A stretch of DNA of 64,000 nucleotides, from positions 4,774,001 to 4,838,000 of the forward strand of contig CM069876.1 in NCBI GenBank assembly GCA_036172665.1, written 5' to 3'. Every line of letters begins with the position of its first letter. The stretch's first letter is position 1. The notes below the pieces were generated by a model. It saw only the letters and a list, made by a program, of their open reading frames with translations. It did not search any database and was not told the origin of the DNA. The translations under genes were made by a program, and so were the position numbers. Below are positions 1 to 12,160 of this stretch, one piece after another. Origin of the DNA: Prosopocoilus inquinatus. Taxonomy: Eukaryota; Arthropoda; Insecta; Coleoptera; Lucanidae.

Positions 1-456
1 CATACCAAGAATTCTAATACATGCGGCATATGTAAACAAAAAGTTCAGATGATAGATATGTATTTAAATATTATTTGTCGGTTTTTAAAATGAAATTGAA
101 ATTACTGTCAGAAATTAATTAAAAAACCTCAGTTTGTTAAATTTTTATAGCACACTATTCAGTAATAATACTGAAAAGTGAAAAAATTGATGTGTCAGAG
201 AGAAAATCATGAATATTAAGAAAAAGGTGAGAGATGGGTATAGGGAATGCTAATACAGTTCGAAAGAACATTTAATTCTGATTCTTATGGTATAAAAAAA
301 TACTGGGTGTTCTGTTTAAAAAACATGACTTTTAGACAGTTGAAATCAGTACGAATAGAAGTTACTTTTCAACCAGCCCGTAAACGATTTTGTGTAAAAT
401 TAAGTATGACCTGAAAGCTTATGAGCATACCCTACTACAGGCCAAAAATTGAAATT
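1..456. other. AT-rich sequence, nothing recognised
   Basis: No open frame with recognisable coding character, no terminal repeats and no RNA gene were seen here. Confidence 0.5.
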
Positions 457-807
457 ATGGCTTTTGTTACACAAAGACGGCAGCATCATAAACAAGGTAC
501 TGCAACTTTGAACTTTTTTTAAAAAATGGAAATATCTCTAAAACGGCTAATTTTTCTTGTATCACATGTTACACAAAACATTTTTAGAGTTTCATGAAGA
601 TTTCATAAATGCAATAAAAAATGGGGTATTCCATTTAAAATAAGAAAGTTGACAGCAACTTCCGGTACAAGCGAAATTGTCCGAAAGTTGGAAATATTAT
701 ATTTTAATAGATCATTATCGCTAACTTATAACCGCAAAATATCAAATAGAAATTCAAAAAGGAAGTCCGTAAACTTTTAATGAATGGGTTGCCTGAATCT
801 CCCTGTA
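457..807. repeat. Dispersed repeat, copy 1 (partner at 5497-5810)
   Basis: This stretch recurs in the same orientation about 5 kb downstream. The shared core runs from a 'gcttttgttayacaaaga' motif, through 'atggggtatt' and 'cagcaacttccggtacaag', to 'cctgta'. Similarity by eye is roughly 80 percent with small indels. The short open frames inside differ between copies, so I treat it as a non-coding interspersed repeat. Confidence 0.7.
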
Positions 808-2644
808 TGCATAACGGTATTTAACGGTACCATTTTCAGTGGCCTTAACAAATTCCCATATCGAAATAACCTGGGTTAAAGTGCAAACCGAAATAAAATA
901 TCGGTATGATACCCGTATTTTGAATAAAGGTATGAGTCCCCTGACCATAAAGAAATACAACCTTTTCTGTTGGTTTTATATCAATGTCCAAAAAACTAGA
1001 ATTAGCACGACTTTTACGCCCGCACACGTTTTCGAGACACAGTTAATAGCATATTATAAGTCTCTCGTCCAGAATATTGACTTTTATCCTCTTCGTAGAT
1101 ATTACCTACCATTAGTTACACCGGCACTTACTTTTTTATTGGTCACTGTAGATGTCACGTAGCCATTACTTGTGCTGAGTTGTGCTTAATCTGCGTCCCG
1201 TAAAGACCTTAATTTAGCGCTTGGGATTTTTCGAGAACGGTTATTTTCACAACACACGGATAAATAATTCTCGCTCCGTGTATAAATAAGAATTTTCTAC
1301 ATTTTTTTCTCTGGAAAAATTATTTTTTGGTTAACACAATAAAAGATAATTGCGACAATAAATTGCAACTGACTACAAATTCTTTCACTTTTCAAAGTCG
1401 AAAGAAAACGTAAATATTAAACTAGCGTTGTAAATAACGTTTTTAACATTGTCTCTGAGTCTGGGTATTATTTTATAGACATTATTGAATCCAGGTCAAA
1501 AGAAATCTGATTTCTTCGGAGCTGTATTCTGTGGCTGTACTATAACTTTCTTAACTTTACCTGTCTCCCTCGGGGTTGACGTCGACCTCTTAAAAAAGAA
1601 ATAAAATACAAGTCGTAGAGGGTAAACGAAAAAGTAAATTCATGTATTACATTGATTTGGAGAATGAAATTTCAAGGGAGAACAGAAAATAAAAAATGAA
1701 TTATTTCTTTATTCGAAAACTTATCTAATTTAATAAGAAAAAGACTAATCACTGATAAGTGATTATCTCTGGCAGGGTTATTCACGCAATCCGTTCATTA
1801 AGGGCCGATTTTACAATCGTCGGATAAACTCTTTTCTTGAAATAACTATGAAATACTTACTTTCATTTCTAGTATATTCAAAAGTAGAAAAGTTATCGAA
1901 ATTCCTATTTGGAAACAGATGAAGAAGAATTTTCGGAAATTCTCAAATAAAGTACCCAAAAGAGTTTATAGGAAGATAAAATAAAAAAAACGTGAATGCC
2001 ATTTTTCGCTTCATATAAAATTTGAATTGGTTGGTTTCAGGACTAATTATTTTGATAAAATGGATAATACAAATTAGAAATTTCTGAAGGTTCTGTGTTA
2101 ACTCGTGTATGGAAACAACCTAAAATGGTTTCTTCAAAAATAAAATATCAAATCAAATAAAAAGTACTAAGTCCAGAGATAAGATTAGTTAAAATGTTCT
2201 GCTAAGTAGAAAATGGTTCATTTAGTTCAGTACATTATTTTCCACCTCTATTTTCATTAGGAGCATTGTTTTCAAAGGTTGTTAGACATTGGGCGCCAAA
2301 TTGTTATGGCACAATTGTTACAATACGTTGTGTGGCAAATTATTGTATCAAATGAGTAAACAAACTGTAACATGTGTACATAGAACGAGGCAGGGCAGTT
2401 CTTACCTGCGTACATGGGATTTCCAGTAGTTGACTTGTTGTCGTCACTAAGGGACACGACGTGATACCAACGGCAGCTTTCTAGAGTCGGAGAGGGCGTG
2501 GAGTAAAAGATGGAAATCCACAACAAAATAGTATATTTGAAAAACAAAAGACCGGGAGGCGCCAACTGGAGGATACAAACCACGGTATCAAATACAATTC
2601 CAACCCAAAATTAACCCCAGTTTTAACAAAGGCGGAAAGTGTCC
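808..2644. other. AT-rich intergenic sequence
   Basis: Short open frames on both strands (for example 839-1162 plus and 2272-2583 minus) overlap one another and resemble no family I recognise. No convincing gene, RNA or element termini were seen. Confidence 0.45.
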
Positions 2645-3365
2645 AAGTCAACAATTCAATTTCAAAAAAATAATAACTTACGGTAAACAGCAATAAATAT
2701 AGCGTTAACGTTAAAGTTAGGTTCTTATTTCATCAAATGATCTTAAATATTTCAAAATACGAAAAGGTTTGTATGGTTGGAAATTTCCTGTCGTCTCACG
2801 ATAACCCATGTAACAAAAACAAATAATCTCTAGTACTTGAATCGACTCAAACATTAACAAAAGCAATGTAATTACGACTGACAAATATGACCGAGCAAAA
2901 ATTAAGTATTGACTTTAAAAAGAAAAGTAATAATTGAATTAAATTGTCTGATGCAAGGTGAGACACAAACTAGGCAACCAAAGTTGCACTCAGTTAAAAA
3001 ACAAAAAAAAAGTATCTTATAAAACGTGTCCGTAGATAAGCAGCGATGATCAATCGGAGTGACGAAGAAAAAAAGGTATAAACGGTTACCTTAACGACAG
3101 CACCTACGGTAGTGTTCGGTGAATCGATCCCGAAGCTTCTTCGAAAGTCGTCTTCAGCATACGACTCCAGCCTTCTGAAGGAAACACGACGCTTAAACTG
3201 TGTTCCAAATTTCACTTCGTGTAGACTTCCTTACGACTGTTTGATACCCATAGGTTTATCAGAACGCGTAGGGTAAAAGTGCTGTCGTAATCGGAAGCGG
3301 GATACGACTTGTCATGTCAGTCTCGGAAACAGTACGAAATGACTGACCTTGACACCAAAGAAGTG
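2645..3365 (-). repeat. Local segmental duplication, copy 1 (intron-like block absent)
   Basis: Homologous in direct orientation to 3741-4515, about 1.1 kb apart. On the minus strand both copies hold a conserved block ending in GTTAAG followed by a gtaacc donor-like site (near 3090). Minus-strand reading of 2994-3215 contains SYAEDDFRRSFGI. Compared with copy 2, this copy lacks 4 bases, which shifts the frame, and it lacks a 57-base GT...AG block. I cannot name a product; it may be a decayed exon, a processed copy or a repeat with coding-like content. Confidence 0.6.
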
Positions 3366-3740
3366 ATAAATAAAAACTATCCGTAGGGCACGACCGATCC
3401 CATTTGCGACCTATAACATTACACAACATCCAAGTTCACTAATGTTGAGGTTGAGAGTCATGAGGGTGGGCCAATAGTACGTATTCGGTGGATAGCGCCT
3501 ATATTAATGCAGATTCTGAAAATCTGTTTTCGCTATTACTTACCTGTGTATATAGATGCATGATTTAAAATTAGTTACAATGATACAGGGTGTTCCGTGT
3601 GGCTGTGCCAGATCAAAGTTGTGTTTTTTTAAACGGAACGTACTATATATTCTGGTTTATTTCGATTCGTCTTTAAGAGCAGATAAATTTATTATAAGGA
3701 TGTTATGTACTTAAACCTAATAGTTTTTGCTATATTGACA

Positions 3741-4515
3741 AAGTCAACAATTCAATTTCAGAAAAAAATTACTTACGGTAAATAACAATAAATGTAGCGT
3801 TAACGTTAAAGTTAGGTTCGTATTTCATCAAATAATCTTAAATATTTCAAAATACAAAAAGGTTTGTACGGTTGGAAATTTCCTGTCGTCTCACAAAAAC
3901 CCATGTAACAAAGAAAATAATCTCTAGTCCTTGAATCGACTCAAACATTAACAAAAGCAATGTAATTATGACTGACAAATATGACCGAGCAAAAATTAAG
4001 TATTGACTTAAAAAAAATTGAATTAGATTGTCTGATGCAAGGTGAGGCATAAACTAGGCAACCAAAGTAGCACGTCAGTTAAAAAACCAAAAAAAGTATC
4101 TTGTAAGACCGTAGACCTAGTCCGTAGATAAGTAGCGATGATCAGTCGGAGTGATGCAGAAAAAATATTCTAGGTTACCTTAACGGCAGGACCTACGGTA
4201 GTAGTTGATGAATTGATCCCGAAGCTTCTAGGAAAGTCGTCTTCAGAGTAGGACACCAGCTTTCTAAAGGAAACACGAGGCTTGAACGGTGTTCGAAATT
4301 TCACTTCGAGTAGACAGACTTCCTTACGACTATTTGGTACACAGAAGCTTACCAGAACGGGTATGGTAAAAGTGCTGTCGTAATCGGAAGCGGGATACGA
4401 CTTATCTACAAAGGCAACAAAAATTTTAAGCAAAACTTCAAAAAAGGAAAAAAAGTACTCACCAAGTTAGTTTCAAAAACAGTACAGAACGACTGACCTT
4501 GGCACCAAAGAAGTG
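3741..4515 (-). repeat. Local segmental duplication, copy 2 with intron-like insert
   Basis: Partner of 2645-3365. The minus-strand frame 4170-4433 reads through DKSYPASDYDSTFT and SYSEDDFPRSFGI, and most of it aligns with copy 1. Positions 4406-4462 form a 57-base block that, on the minus strand, begins GTGAGTAC and ends CCTTTGTAG. It is exactly the piece missing in copy 1, and it has the size and borders of a typical short insect intron. The frames on either side of the joint do not give one long open frame, so no protein is proposed. Confidence 0.6.
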
Positions 4516-5496
4516 TTTCTCAAGCGAAGAAAAACAATTCGCCCAGGGAGAAAGATGATTACGTCGACTAAAAATAGGTTAACTGTTAAAGGCTCCGGCA
4601 CCAGCAACGCACAACGACGTGTTTCCCTGACCAGAGAGAGTTTCACACTAAAACGTAGGCTGGATAAACGCACGGACTCGAGAACAGAACAGGGCTGCCA
4701 TTCGTCTAATAGAAAGATTTACCACAAATACATACTTCGACCGTAACAGAGTTGAAAATTGGACGGGTTTAGGTGACAAAGCGCGACCAGTGTCCTGCAG
4801 CGGCCCGTAACAAAATAATGGAGACTGTGGTTTGCAGTATAATAAAAACTGAAATAAATCTTCTAACCACAAAATGTTCTTTTTAATACTATATACGTAT
4901 TTCGGCCATGTCACGCTTACCGGAGTTCGTCCCGTTAGCAAGTTGTGCCAACAGGGTAGCCATGTCACGTGAGTGGAGGGATGGCGTAGGAGAGCACAGG
5001 ATAGAGCTTTAAAACACAAGTGTTTAAAAAAATTGATAACTTTTATTTAATAGTAAGGTTGTGGTCCTGGTCGTCCATGCGGGCATCTGTGGTTAGCGTT
5101 GGCTTGACCTCCGGTGGCCACTTCTTTGCGTCCGAGCTGCGGTTGTAGCTACGATGGATAAGGTCGGCTCGTTGCGACGCCGACGTCTGCGGCGCTATAG
5201 CGATCGGCGGATGAACTACGGTCGATCTTTTGGCCACAGACCTAGGCTGTTTCGGGTCACGAGGACTATGGCTGATCGGGGGTGAAGTTAGCAACTTCTG
5301 GCCGGAGTTGACGTGAGATGGCAGGGAGGCGTCCTACAATCAGCCTCAGGATGATGGTGATCGCGGGAACAGCGTCCTTGGCGGCTGGGATGACTCCGGG
5401 CGACTCCCTTTCTTCAAGTTGGCACTAATGTCCACCGAATCGATACTTTGCTCGAATACCGTCCAAATTTTAACCCGTACTTTTTATAAGCAATCA
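4516..5496. other. GC-richer block with minus-strand open frame, unidentified
   Basis: Positions 5043-5450 are clearly more GC-rich than their surroundings. A minus-strand frame of 83 codons (5043-5294) is rich in Ser, Pro, Arg and Asp, and its end overlaps an AATAAA-like signal near 5044. It could be the 3' end of a gene or a relic of a retroelement. I recognise no domain. Confidence 0.35.
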
Positions 5497-5810
5497 TAGC
5501 TTTTGTTATACAAAGATAGCAGTATCTTAAATAAGCTGTTGCAACTTTGAACTTTTTGAACTCTCTAAATCGGCTAATTTAATGTTGCATAAAATATTTT
5601 TATAATTTCAAAAATGCAATAAAAAATGGGGTATTCTATTTAATATAAGAAAATTGACAGCAACTTCCGGTACAAGCGGAAGTGCCCGAATGTTGGAAAT
5701 ATTATATTTTAATAAATCATTATCGCTAACTTATAACTGCCAGATATGAAATAGAAAGAAAGGAGAAGTCCGTAAACTTTTAATGAATGTGTAGCCTGAA
5801 TCTGCCTGTA
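5497..5810. repeat. Dispersed repeat, copy 2 (partner at 457-807)
   Basis: Second, slightly shorter copy of the 457-807 repeat in the same orientation, with small deletions relative to copy 1. It ends at the same 'cctgta' motif. Confidence 0.7.
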
Positions 5811-6489
5811 TAGTATTAAAAAACATTTTGTGATTAGGAGGTTCAATTCAATTTTTATAGTAGCATTGTGTGCATGAAGTTGCGAACCACCCTGTGTAAA
5901 TGCGTTTAATATAAATAAAAAATATCCAGACACCTTATAATACTAAAAACGAGGTCAATTGTGTTTAAGAATTATTAATGGCCAGGCAGTTTGAGCATTC
6001 ATTATGATTTTCTTTGTTTTGCAAATAAAATCAACTTTTACTTATTTTACTTTATTTTTCCTCGTTTGCTTAATTTAAAATTAAAAATATGATTTTTTAA
6101 ATATTTCTTTATTTGGATGTAGGTTGTGATGCACGGTTCAAACGAGAAAGAATATGCAACATGACGTCCATTTAAATTAAGAAAATTGCTATCAATATCT
6201 TGAAAGCCGCCATCTTGAATTTTTTTAACTTAACTTTCAGCTGTATTTTATCAAATATAGTAACTTTTGCGTAAAGTTTTTTTCATGTGTCTTATAATTA
6301 TGAAGTTATTACACATTAAAGAAATTAACGATTTTCAGTTTTTCTGCAATAATATCGGAACTATTCAGATTTTTCTCTACAGCATCCGAATCAGTACATG
6401 CCACTGCAAAACATTGCCCTTTTAACCAAATCTCTATCTTCACTAATAAGAAAGTTACCCATGGGAGATTACTCAATCTGGGACACACT
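5811..6489. other. AT-rich intergenic sequence
   Basis: Contains 'ccaccctgtgtaaa' (around 5888), resembling the CAGGGTG termini of other repeats in this window read in reverse. Nothing else was recognised. Confidence 0.4.
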
Positions 6490-6493
6490 GTAT

Positions 6494-6814
6494 TGTTACA
6501 TCCGTCACACAAACAGATCTATTTTTAGCATCAGTACGCCACCTTGCGTCACAGAACATGACCGGAAACTACTCGATCATTCTAGCATGTTCGGGTAATA
6601 GAGGACTCTGCTATATAAGCCGTACGATCCGCCTGAAGTAGTTAGTTATGAAGTTAGCGAGCGAAGGATTCGTACCTGGAATAAATACAAAGTACAATTT
6701 GTAAAAGTGTTAGTTGATAGACAAGCTTATTACAATGGTGTTGTTAATGGTGTAAAGCGACAGCTTTAAATTAAAGTGTTCTGAAATTTAACGATGAACA
6801 CCAAATTCGTAACA
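6494..6814 (+). mobile_element. Solo LTR (321 bp) with 4-bp target duplication
   Basis: The block starts TGTTAC and ends GTAACA, the short inverted ends of an LTR. It is flanked on both sides by GTAT (6490-6493 and 6815-6818). Inside are a TATA-like 'gctatataagcc' near 6610 and an AATAAA near 6681, in the order expected for U3-R-U5 on the plus strand. No gag or pol sequence adjoins it, so it is best read as a solo LTR left by recombination of an LTR retrotransposon. The family is not assigned. Confidence 0.7.
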
Positions 6815-6818
6815 GTAT

Positions 6819-7689
6819 AATTTCGTCTACTAGTGATAATCAGGGAAAAGAATTCAGGCCACTTAGTGTCGGGCGCTTTTTACCACAAATGTACTATTTA
6901 CTTCTACAACCTTTCCGTGGCTCCGATGCATTTAATTGTTATTGAGCGGGAGGGGAAGGAGTGCGTTTTCACATCGCAGAAATTATTACGGGCGGGGCGA
7001 ATACAGTCCGAGTACTAAATTTTCGCAAAGTTTGCGGAACAAATGGCTCGAATTCTTTTCCCTGGTGATAACTTAACTTGTCTTAAGAAAACAATATAAA
7101 CGTACCACAATATTAGATTTACAAACTTTGGCTCACTTAACCTGCCGGCTGAGCAAATTCTACTTTACTCTATAAGGGCTATTAAAGTTAATATGTGTCT
7201 TAAGCGAAAATTAGGCACTTTTCTGATTTAGGTATCGATGAAGTATCGTATTTGTAAATAATACCATACCATATAATACCATAATTCTTTACATCCTTTA
7301 ATTTCTGTGAAACATTGTAGCACAAGTGAGTGTTGTTCACGTAACATCCCTGGAGCTTTAGTTGATACGGAAATGCTGAGGTACGCTTCGATGCCAGAGT
7401 TTTATGACGGGCTTAGAGTAAAAATGAAGTCTTCATATTGCAAATGAGCCACGGGATATTGCTTTTCACTCGCTATATCGGCCAGACGTTAACCAGATCG
7501 TTGGTGAATGTTGCGCGGAAGGAATATAAAGGCAAATCAATAACTTAATGTTGCGGAAGACGCTAGCGTTAGCGTCAGGTGTATCTGTTCCAATAGTAAT
7601 TTTTGTTCCATCTAGGCATGTCATGAATTTAAAAAAAAAATCCAATCCGCTGTAAATATACAATGCGGACATGGGACTCGTAACTTGAA
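6819..7689. other. Intergenic sequence
   Basis: Short open frames at 6833-7018 (plus) and 7466-7693 (minus) have no recognisable content. No repeat termini were seen. Confidence 0.4.
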
Positions 7690-9258
7690 ACATATTATCA
7701 GTTAGAATGTTATGGAATCAGAGGGGTTCCGTTGACGTTATTAACTAGTAATCTGACAAACTGTACACAAAAAGTAAAAATAAATGATGGACTTATCAAA
7801 GAGAGAACAATTACTTCTGGCGTTCCACAAGGAACCGTGCTCTGTGCCATATTGTTTCTGCGATGATTCGCCGTCGCCAACTCGCCGTCGCCGATTCACC
7901 GTCGCCAAATCGTCGTAGAACCAATTCGTCGTCAATCCAATTTACCGTCCGCCCAATTCGCCGTCCCATGTTTTTGCTTTATTTAGCTTGATAAAACACT
8001 TTCTGACCATTTTAGATAATATTCAAGTTATACCTACGAATTGAAGAAAATAACTATAATTTCAGTACGTTTCAAGTAAATTAAAATGGACTTTACTATT
8101 GTTTTTCTATTTCAAGTTAAAATAAATTCCTAATTACAGTGCGATCGCCGTAAGACACAAAATTACGAACAAATTGGTGCTGTACGTACACATAATCATA
8201 ATTCTATTTTTTTTAATGGAACCCCCTTTTCAATTTATAATTTTAAATGACGAGCTTTCATGAATCAATATTTTGAAAGCAGTCGAGTTTTGATGTGTAG
8301 TGATTTTGATTGATATGAAAATCAATATGATTTTGATCAGAATCTGAAAATATAAAAAAGAAGAATTGGAGGGATTTTACGAACACCCTGAAGAATTAGA
8401 AATACTTCCTGGCAGACCAAATTTTCTTATCTGTTTCTTTATCTATGTATCACATTTAATTAATAACAAATTATTTTATTTTCCCTTAATTATGTTAACT
8501 TCTTTATTTTATTTACATATAATTATCGGTATATTATTATTTGGATATGTACCTGGACTTAAAACTTTAATCGCTGACGGCGAATTTACCGACGGCGAGT
8601 TTTCCGGTTGTCCTAGACCCATAAAGTAAACATATGGTTACAAAAAATTTTCTGGTTCTAAATGAGGAAAAAATCTAAATTCTTGCCTTTTACATCTTAT
8701 ACAGGCGGACTGCCTCCATATCGTACTCTCCAAAAGCACAATGTTTGGGTTCGAAGGAGACCTGCAATTGTAGAGGTAGAATCAACAAGGCTCAAGTAGT
8801 TAAATACTTAGGAATACATACAGACAGTCATCTCAGATGGAATTATCACATTGATGAACTATGTAAAAAACTTAGAAAAATTATTTTTAATTTTTAAAAC
8901 ATTACGTAATATTATAAATCACAAATTAATGAGACAAGTATATTTCGCCTTGTGTCAGTCAGTATTATCTTGTGGCATAATAGGTTGGGGTGGTATTTAG
9001 GCATCTTCTTTACAGAAACTAATAGTAACACAGGCAACAATACTGAGAGTCATGACGGGTAAAAGTACAAGATATCCAAGTAATTTGTTATTTAGTGAAC
9101 TTGACGTTCTAAAAGTAGAGCAAATTTACGCCTACGAAATTTTATATATCTACAAAAACATTATCTCCATTAATACTCATGAATACAATACTACTCTCCA
9201 ACATATTTACAGCGATGAAAACTACAAAGACAAAGGAATTATAATTATTTTGCTGTAA
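7690..9258 (+). pseudogene. Non-LTR retrotransposon reverse transcriptase fragment, broken
   Basis: Around 7690-7860 a plus-strand frame contains YGIRGVPLTLLTS and then ITSGVPQGTVL, the SGVPQG signature preceding the catalytic region in Jockey/CR1-type reverse transcriptases. Homology is lost at about 7860 and resumes after about 8630 with LNEEKSKFLPF, then KYLGIHTDSHLRWNYHI (near 8800), and the C-terminal part to 9258. It carries stop codons and frameshifts and is interrupted by an unrelated 0.77-kb insert (7861-8625). A dead, 5'-truncated LINE copy; the clade is not certain. Confidence 0.75.
7861..8625. mobile_element. Insert with inverted CGCCGTC-motif ends, class unknown
   Basis: This block splits the flanking LINE. 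Its left end carries several near-repeats of TTCGCCGTCGCC (7865-7960). Its right end carries the reverse complement, GACGGCGAATTT and GACGGCGAG (8575-8602). The interior is AT-rich and non-coding; an 87-codon frame at 8366-8629 overlaps the right end. The inverted motif clusters and the interrupted host element suggest a non-autonomous transposon. The exact ends and target duplication could not be fixed. Confidence 0.5.
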
Positions 9259-9444
9259 AATTATATAATTTACTTCTGAAAATTTTGAAATATACAAGCT
9301 ATAAAATAAACATATATTTATTAAAAACTAAGTCATGGATATGACAACATAAAATTGATATTTGTGATCTGTTTAGAAAGTAAATTTAAAATATTGAATA
9401 ATATACTGGCACACATTGTACGCACACACATTCTCATAAATATA

Positions 9445-10428
9445 CCGGGTGGAAAGTTTCAAACCCGAACATAGCAAACTTGTATTGAAAACTTTGTTTC
9501 TGTGAATTGTTGCTCGCAATTTCAAGATACAAAATTGGCAACGGTGTTAAAGAAAAGAGAAAATTAAGAACAATATTATGGTGTTAAAATTATTCCTAAA
9601 TATTAATACTATAAATAAAATTTTCAAATTTTAAACGAGAAATTTAATCGCCTATGTCAGATTTGAGTTCTTTCAATTAAGGGAAAATAATTTATACGTC
9701 AGTCGAAAAGTATTATGACTTATTGTACAGAGCAAATAATAGGTAGGTATTCCTGTCGTTTAAATTACAACAATTTTTTCTTTATTAGAATGATAAATGT
9801 ATTCTACGTCATTGCATACAAAAATACTGTCGTTTTTGATATTATCAATAAACTTGAAATGATGCCATGAGCAATCAATACCGACACATGTCGATACTAA
9901 ATCAGTTTTAAATTCAATTGTACCAAGAATTAAATAAGTTTCACATTGTTGAAGAATAAGTAACTCACAACTGTAAGGAATATTAAAAAGAAAACCAACT
10001 CCACAAATTCAGTTGTCATCAACGTTGTTTTGAAATTAATAAGAATAGTAGGAAAGTATTTTGTGAAGTAATCCAGAAGCAAAGAAATAAATCCTAACAG
10101 TTTTTTTATCGTTAGTATGCTACACAGATGAATGTAATTTTATTTTGAATAAGAAGCATATTGTACAAAATTCTGGTTATTGAATTGCAAACTTCAAATC
10201 TGACATACTAAGGCGACTACATTTTTCATTTGAAATTTAAAAATTTAATTTTTATTTCAAAAGTATTAACACACCAGGAATAATTTTAACACGATAACAT
10301 TGGCCTTAATTTTATCTTTCATTTAATACCATTACCATTTTTGTATCTTTAAAGGGCGAACAGTAATCTACAGAAACGTAGCTCTCAATGGAACTTTGCT
10401 ATGTTCGGGTTTGAAACTTTCCACCTGG
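9445..10428. mobile_element. Non-autonomous TA-flanked transposon (984 bp)
   Basis: Terminal inverted repeats of about 35 bp start CCGGGTGGAAAGTTTC on the left and CCAGGTGGAAAGTTTC on the right (reverse complement), and continue through AACCCGAACATAGCAAA. Each end is bounded by TA. The interior is AT-rich with no transposase. Consistent with an IS630/Tc1/mariner-type deletion derivative. Confidence 0.75.
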
Positions 10429-10451
10429 TACATATATTTAAAAAATACTTA

Positions 10452-10588
10452 TGCCCGTTTGCACCATTTTCACTTAAAATTTTAAGTCCTACTTAAGTGG
10501 TTAAGTGACACTTTCTATTATGGAAAAAGTGTCACTTAACCATTTAAGTGAGACTTAAAGTTTTAAGTGAAAGTGGTGCAAATGGGCG
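10452..10588. mobile_element. Palindromic MITE (about 137 bp)
   Basis: Almost the whole block is one hairpin. The left arm starts GCCCGTTTGCACCA and the right arm (reversed) CGCCCATTTGCACCA. Repeated CACTTAAAAYTTTAAGT motifs continue to a small central loop near 10520. No coding content. A related MITE with GGTTGCACCA ends is at 17680-17826. Confidence 0.8.
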
Positions 10589-11712
10589 TTAAAGCTTAAT
10601 ATCGCGCTCATTGTCACACACAGTTCATTAGAATTAAGTGACTTTTTTTCTCTTACTACAATCCTTTATTATCTCGCAATCTCAACTGTAATCAAATAAA
10701 AAGGACTTTTATGTAGTTGCGTTATTATTATATTATTATTAATATTGATATTGATTGAAATTTTATGCTAATGTAAAAGAGAAATTTTATAAATATACTG
10801 TAAATACAAAAAATAAATAAATAACAGGGAATTATATACTTATTATTCGAAAAAAAGATCACAAAAGATGAACCGTAAGTTATTATCATTAATCACGGAA
10901 GATATTTACCGATAATCAGGGTACGGAAACGCTCACTCATGAACCACTCGCAAGTGAGTAATGAAACATGTGCTCGAAAGAAAATGCTTGTCTTCGTGAG
11001 AATGAACATTATCATTTCGTGTGCGCACATGAACGAACACTAAAACTCATACCCGTCACCATTTGTAACTACTATGAAATCATGCCATCGCAACTGTAGC
11101 ATGGTTTCTCAATTTAGCAGCATGTTTTCGAATTCACAAAATACTCCCTTTAGGGAGAGAGAACTCAAAAAGCGTACATAAATTGTTTATATCATAACTA
11201 AGGACCATAAAAGAAGGAAAAAGGACATGTTATGAGTTTTTCCTTCTCCAAATAATCCAGTGTCACCTCTTGAAATTTGATGGCTGCATGTAATGTAATT
11301 CATGCACTCACTGTAAACCAATAAAAAACAATTACGAATTGAATCGCCGACTTTTTAAAGTACATATCTCAATTTAGAGATTAATAGACCATTTATTAGG
11401 AATTTACAGTTGGCTATTTTTTTTATAAAAGCTTAATAAATATCCTGAAGCCTCACGTCTACCCATTTGAACTTTACTACACACAATATTCACTATAACG
11501 CTACGCTGACATTTGCTTTGCTGATGTGGATCGTAAAGGACCTTATAGTTGAGCTTGTTCGGCTAAAGTTAAAGGGCACCAAATTCCGTTCACGATGTCA
11601 TCTGCTCCTAATGAAAAGGCCTCGTAAACAATTTTTAATAAAGGCGGTAATTCGCGAACGTAAAACGGAATTTTCACCGTTTACGAGGTAAAACAGGTGC
11701 GCTTTATGTATG
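10589..11712. other. AT-rich intergenic sequence
   Basis: No convincing gene. The plus-strand frame 11467-11691 (74 codons) is basic and resembles nothing I know. Confidence 0.4.
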
Positions 11713-11898
11713 TACCATCGGGTGCAAATAAAACTAAACGACCCCTAAGGACATTTTGCGTTAATTTAGTTTTATAAAACCGACTTGAGTATATTTGTGA
11801 CAATCAAGTAACATCAGTCCGTTATGAAAGCATTGGCAAATCAAAGTCAGACATACAATAGCGAAAAAAATATTTACTTTTCTTTGCACCCGATGGTA
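11713..11898. mobile_element. Short MITE with TACCATCGGGTGCAAA ends
   Basis: The left end TACCATCGGGTGCAAATAAA is matched, in inverted orientation, by the right end near 11880-11898, with one or two mismatches over about 20 bp. Length about 186 bp, no coding content. The superfamily is not determined. Confidence 0.65.
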
Positions 11899-12160
11899 CC
11901 AAACGTGCGAAATAATGTAAACATTTTATCGGCATTTCGGATTAAATTTTCTCATGCGATTTTTCATTCTTTTTATGCCTGATCCTCGGGGCCAGCCTGC
12001 GACAAACGAACTTCGAAGCGTCTGTGGGGGGGTTCCTGATGCATGCGTATAATAACAGGCATTCCTGCAGCTGATCCTACCTCCTCAGACGCCTGTCAAA
12101 TGTATAAATTAACTGTTCGTTTCTTCCGCATAATCTACAGTCCGGCATGTTGTGCGTAAA

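Noticed and set aside
5043..5294. Minus-strand frame with an adjoining AATAAA as a gene
   Set aside because: No recognised domain, no clear upstream exons and unusual composition; kept only as an unidentified block.
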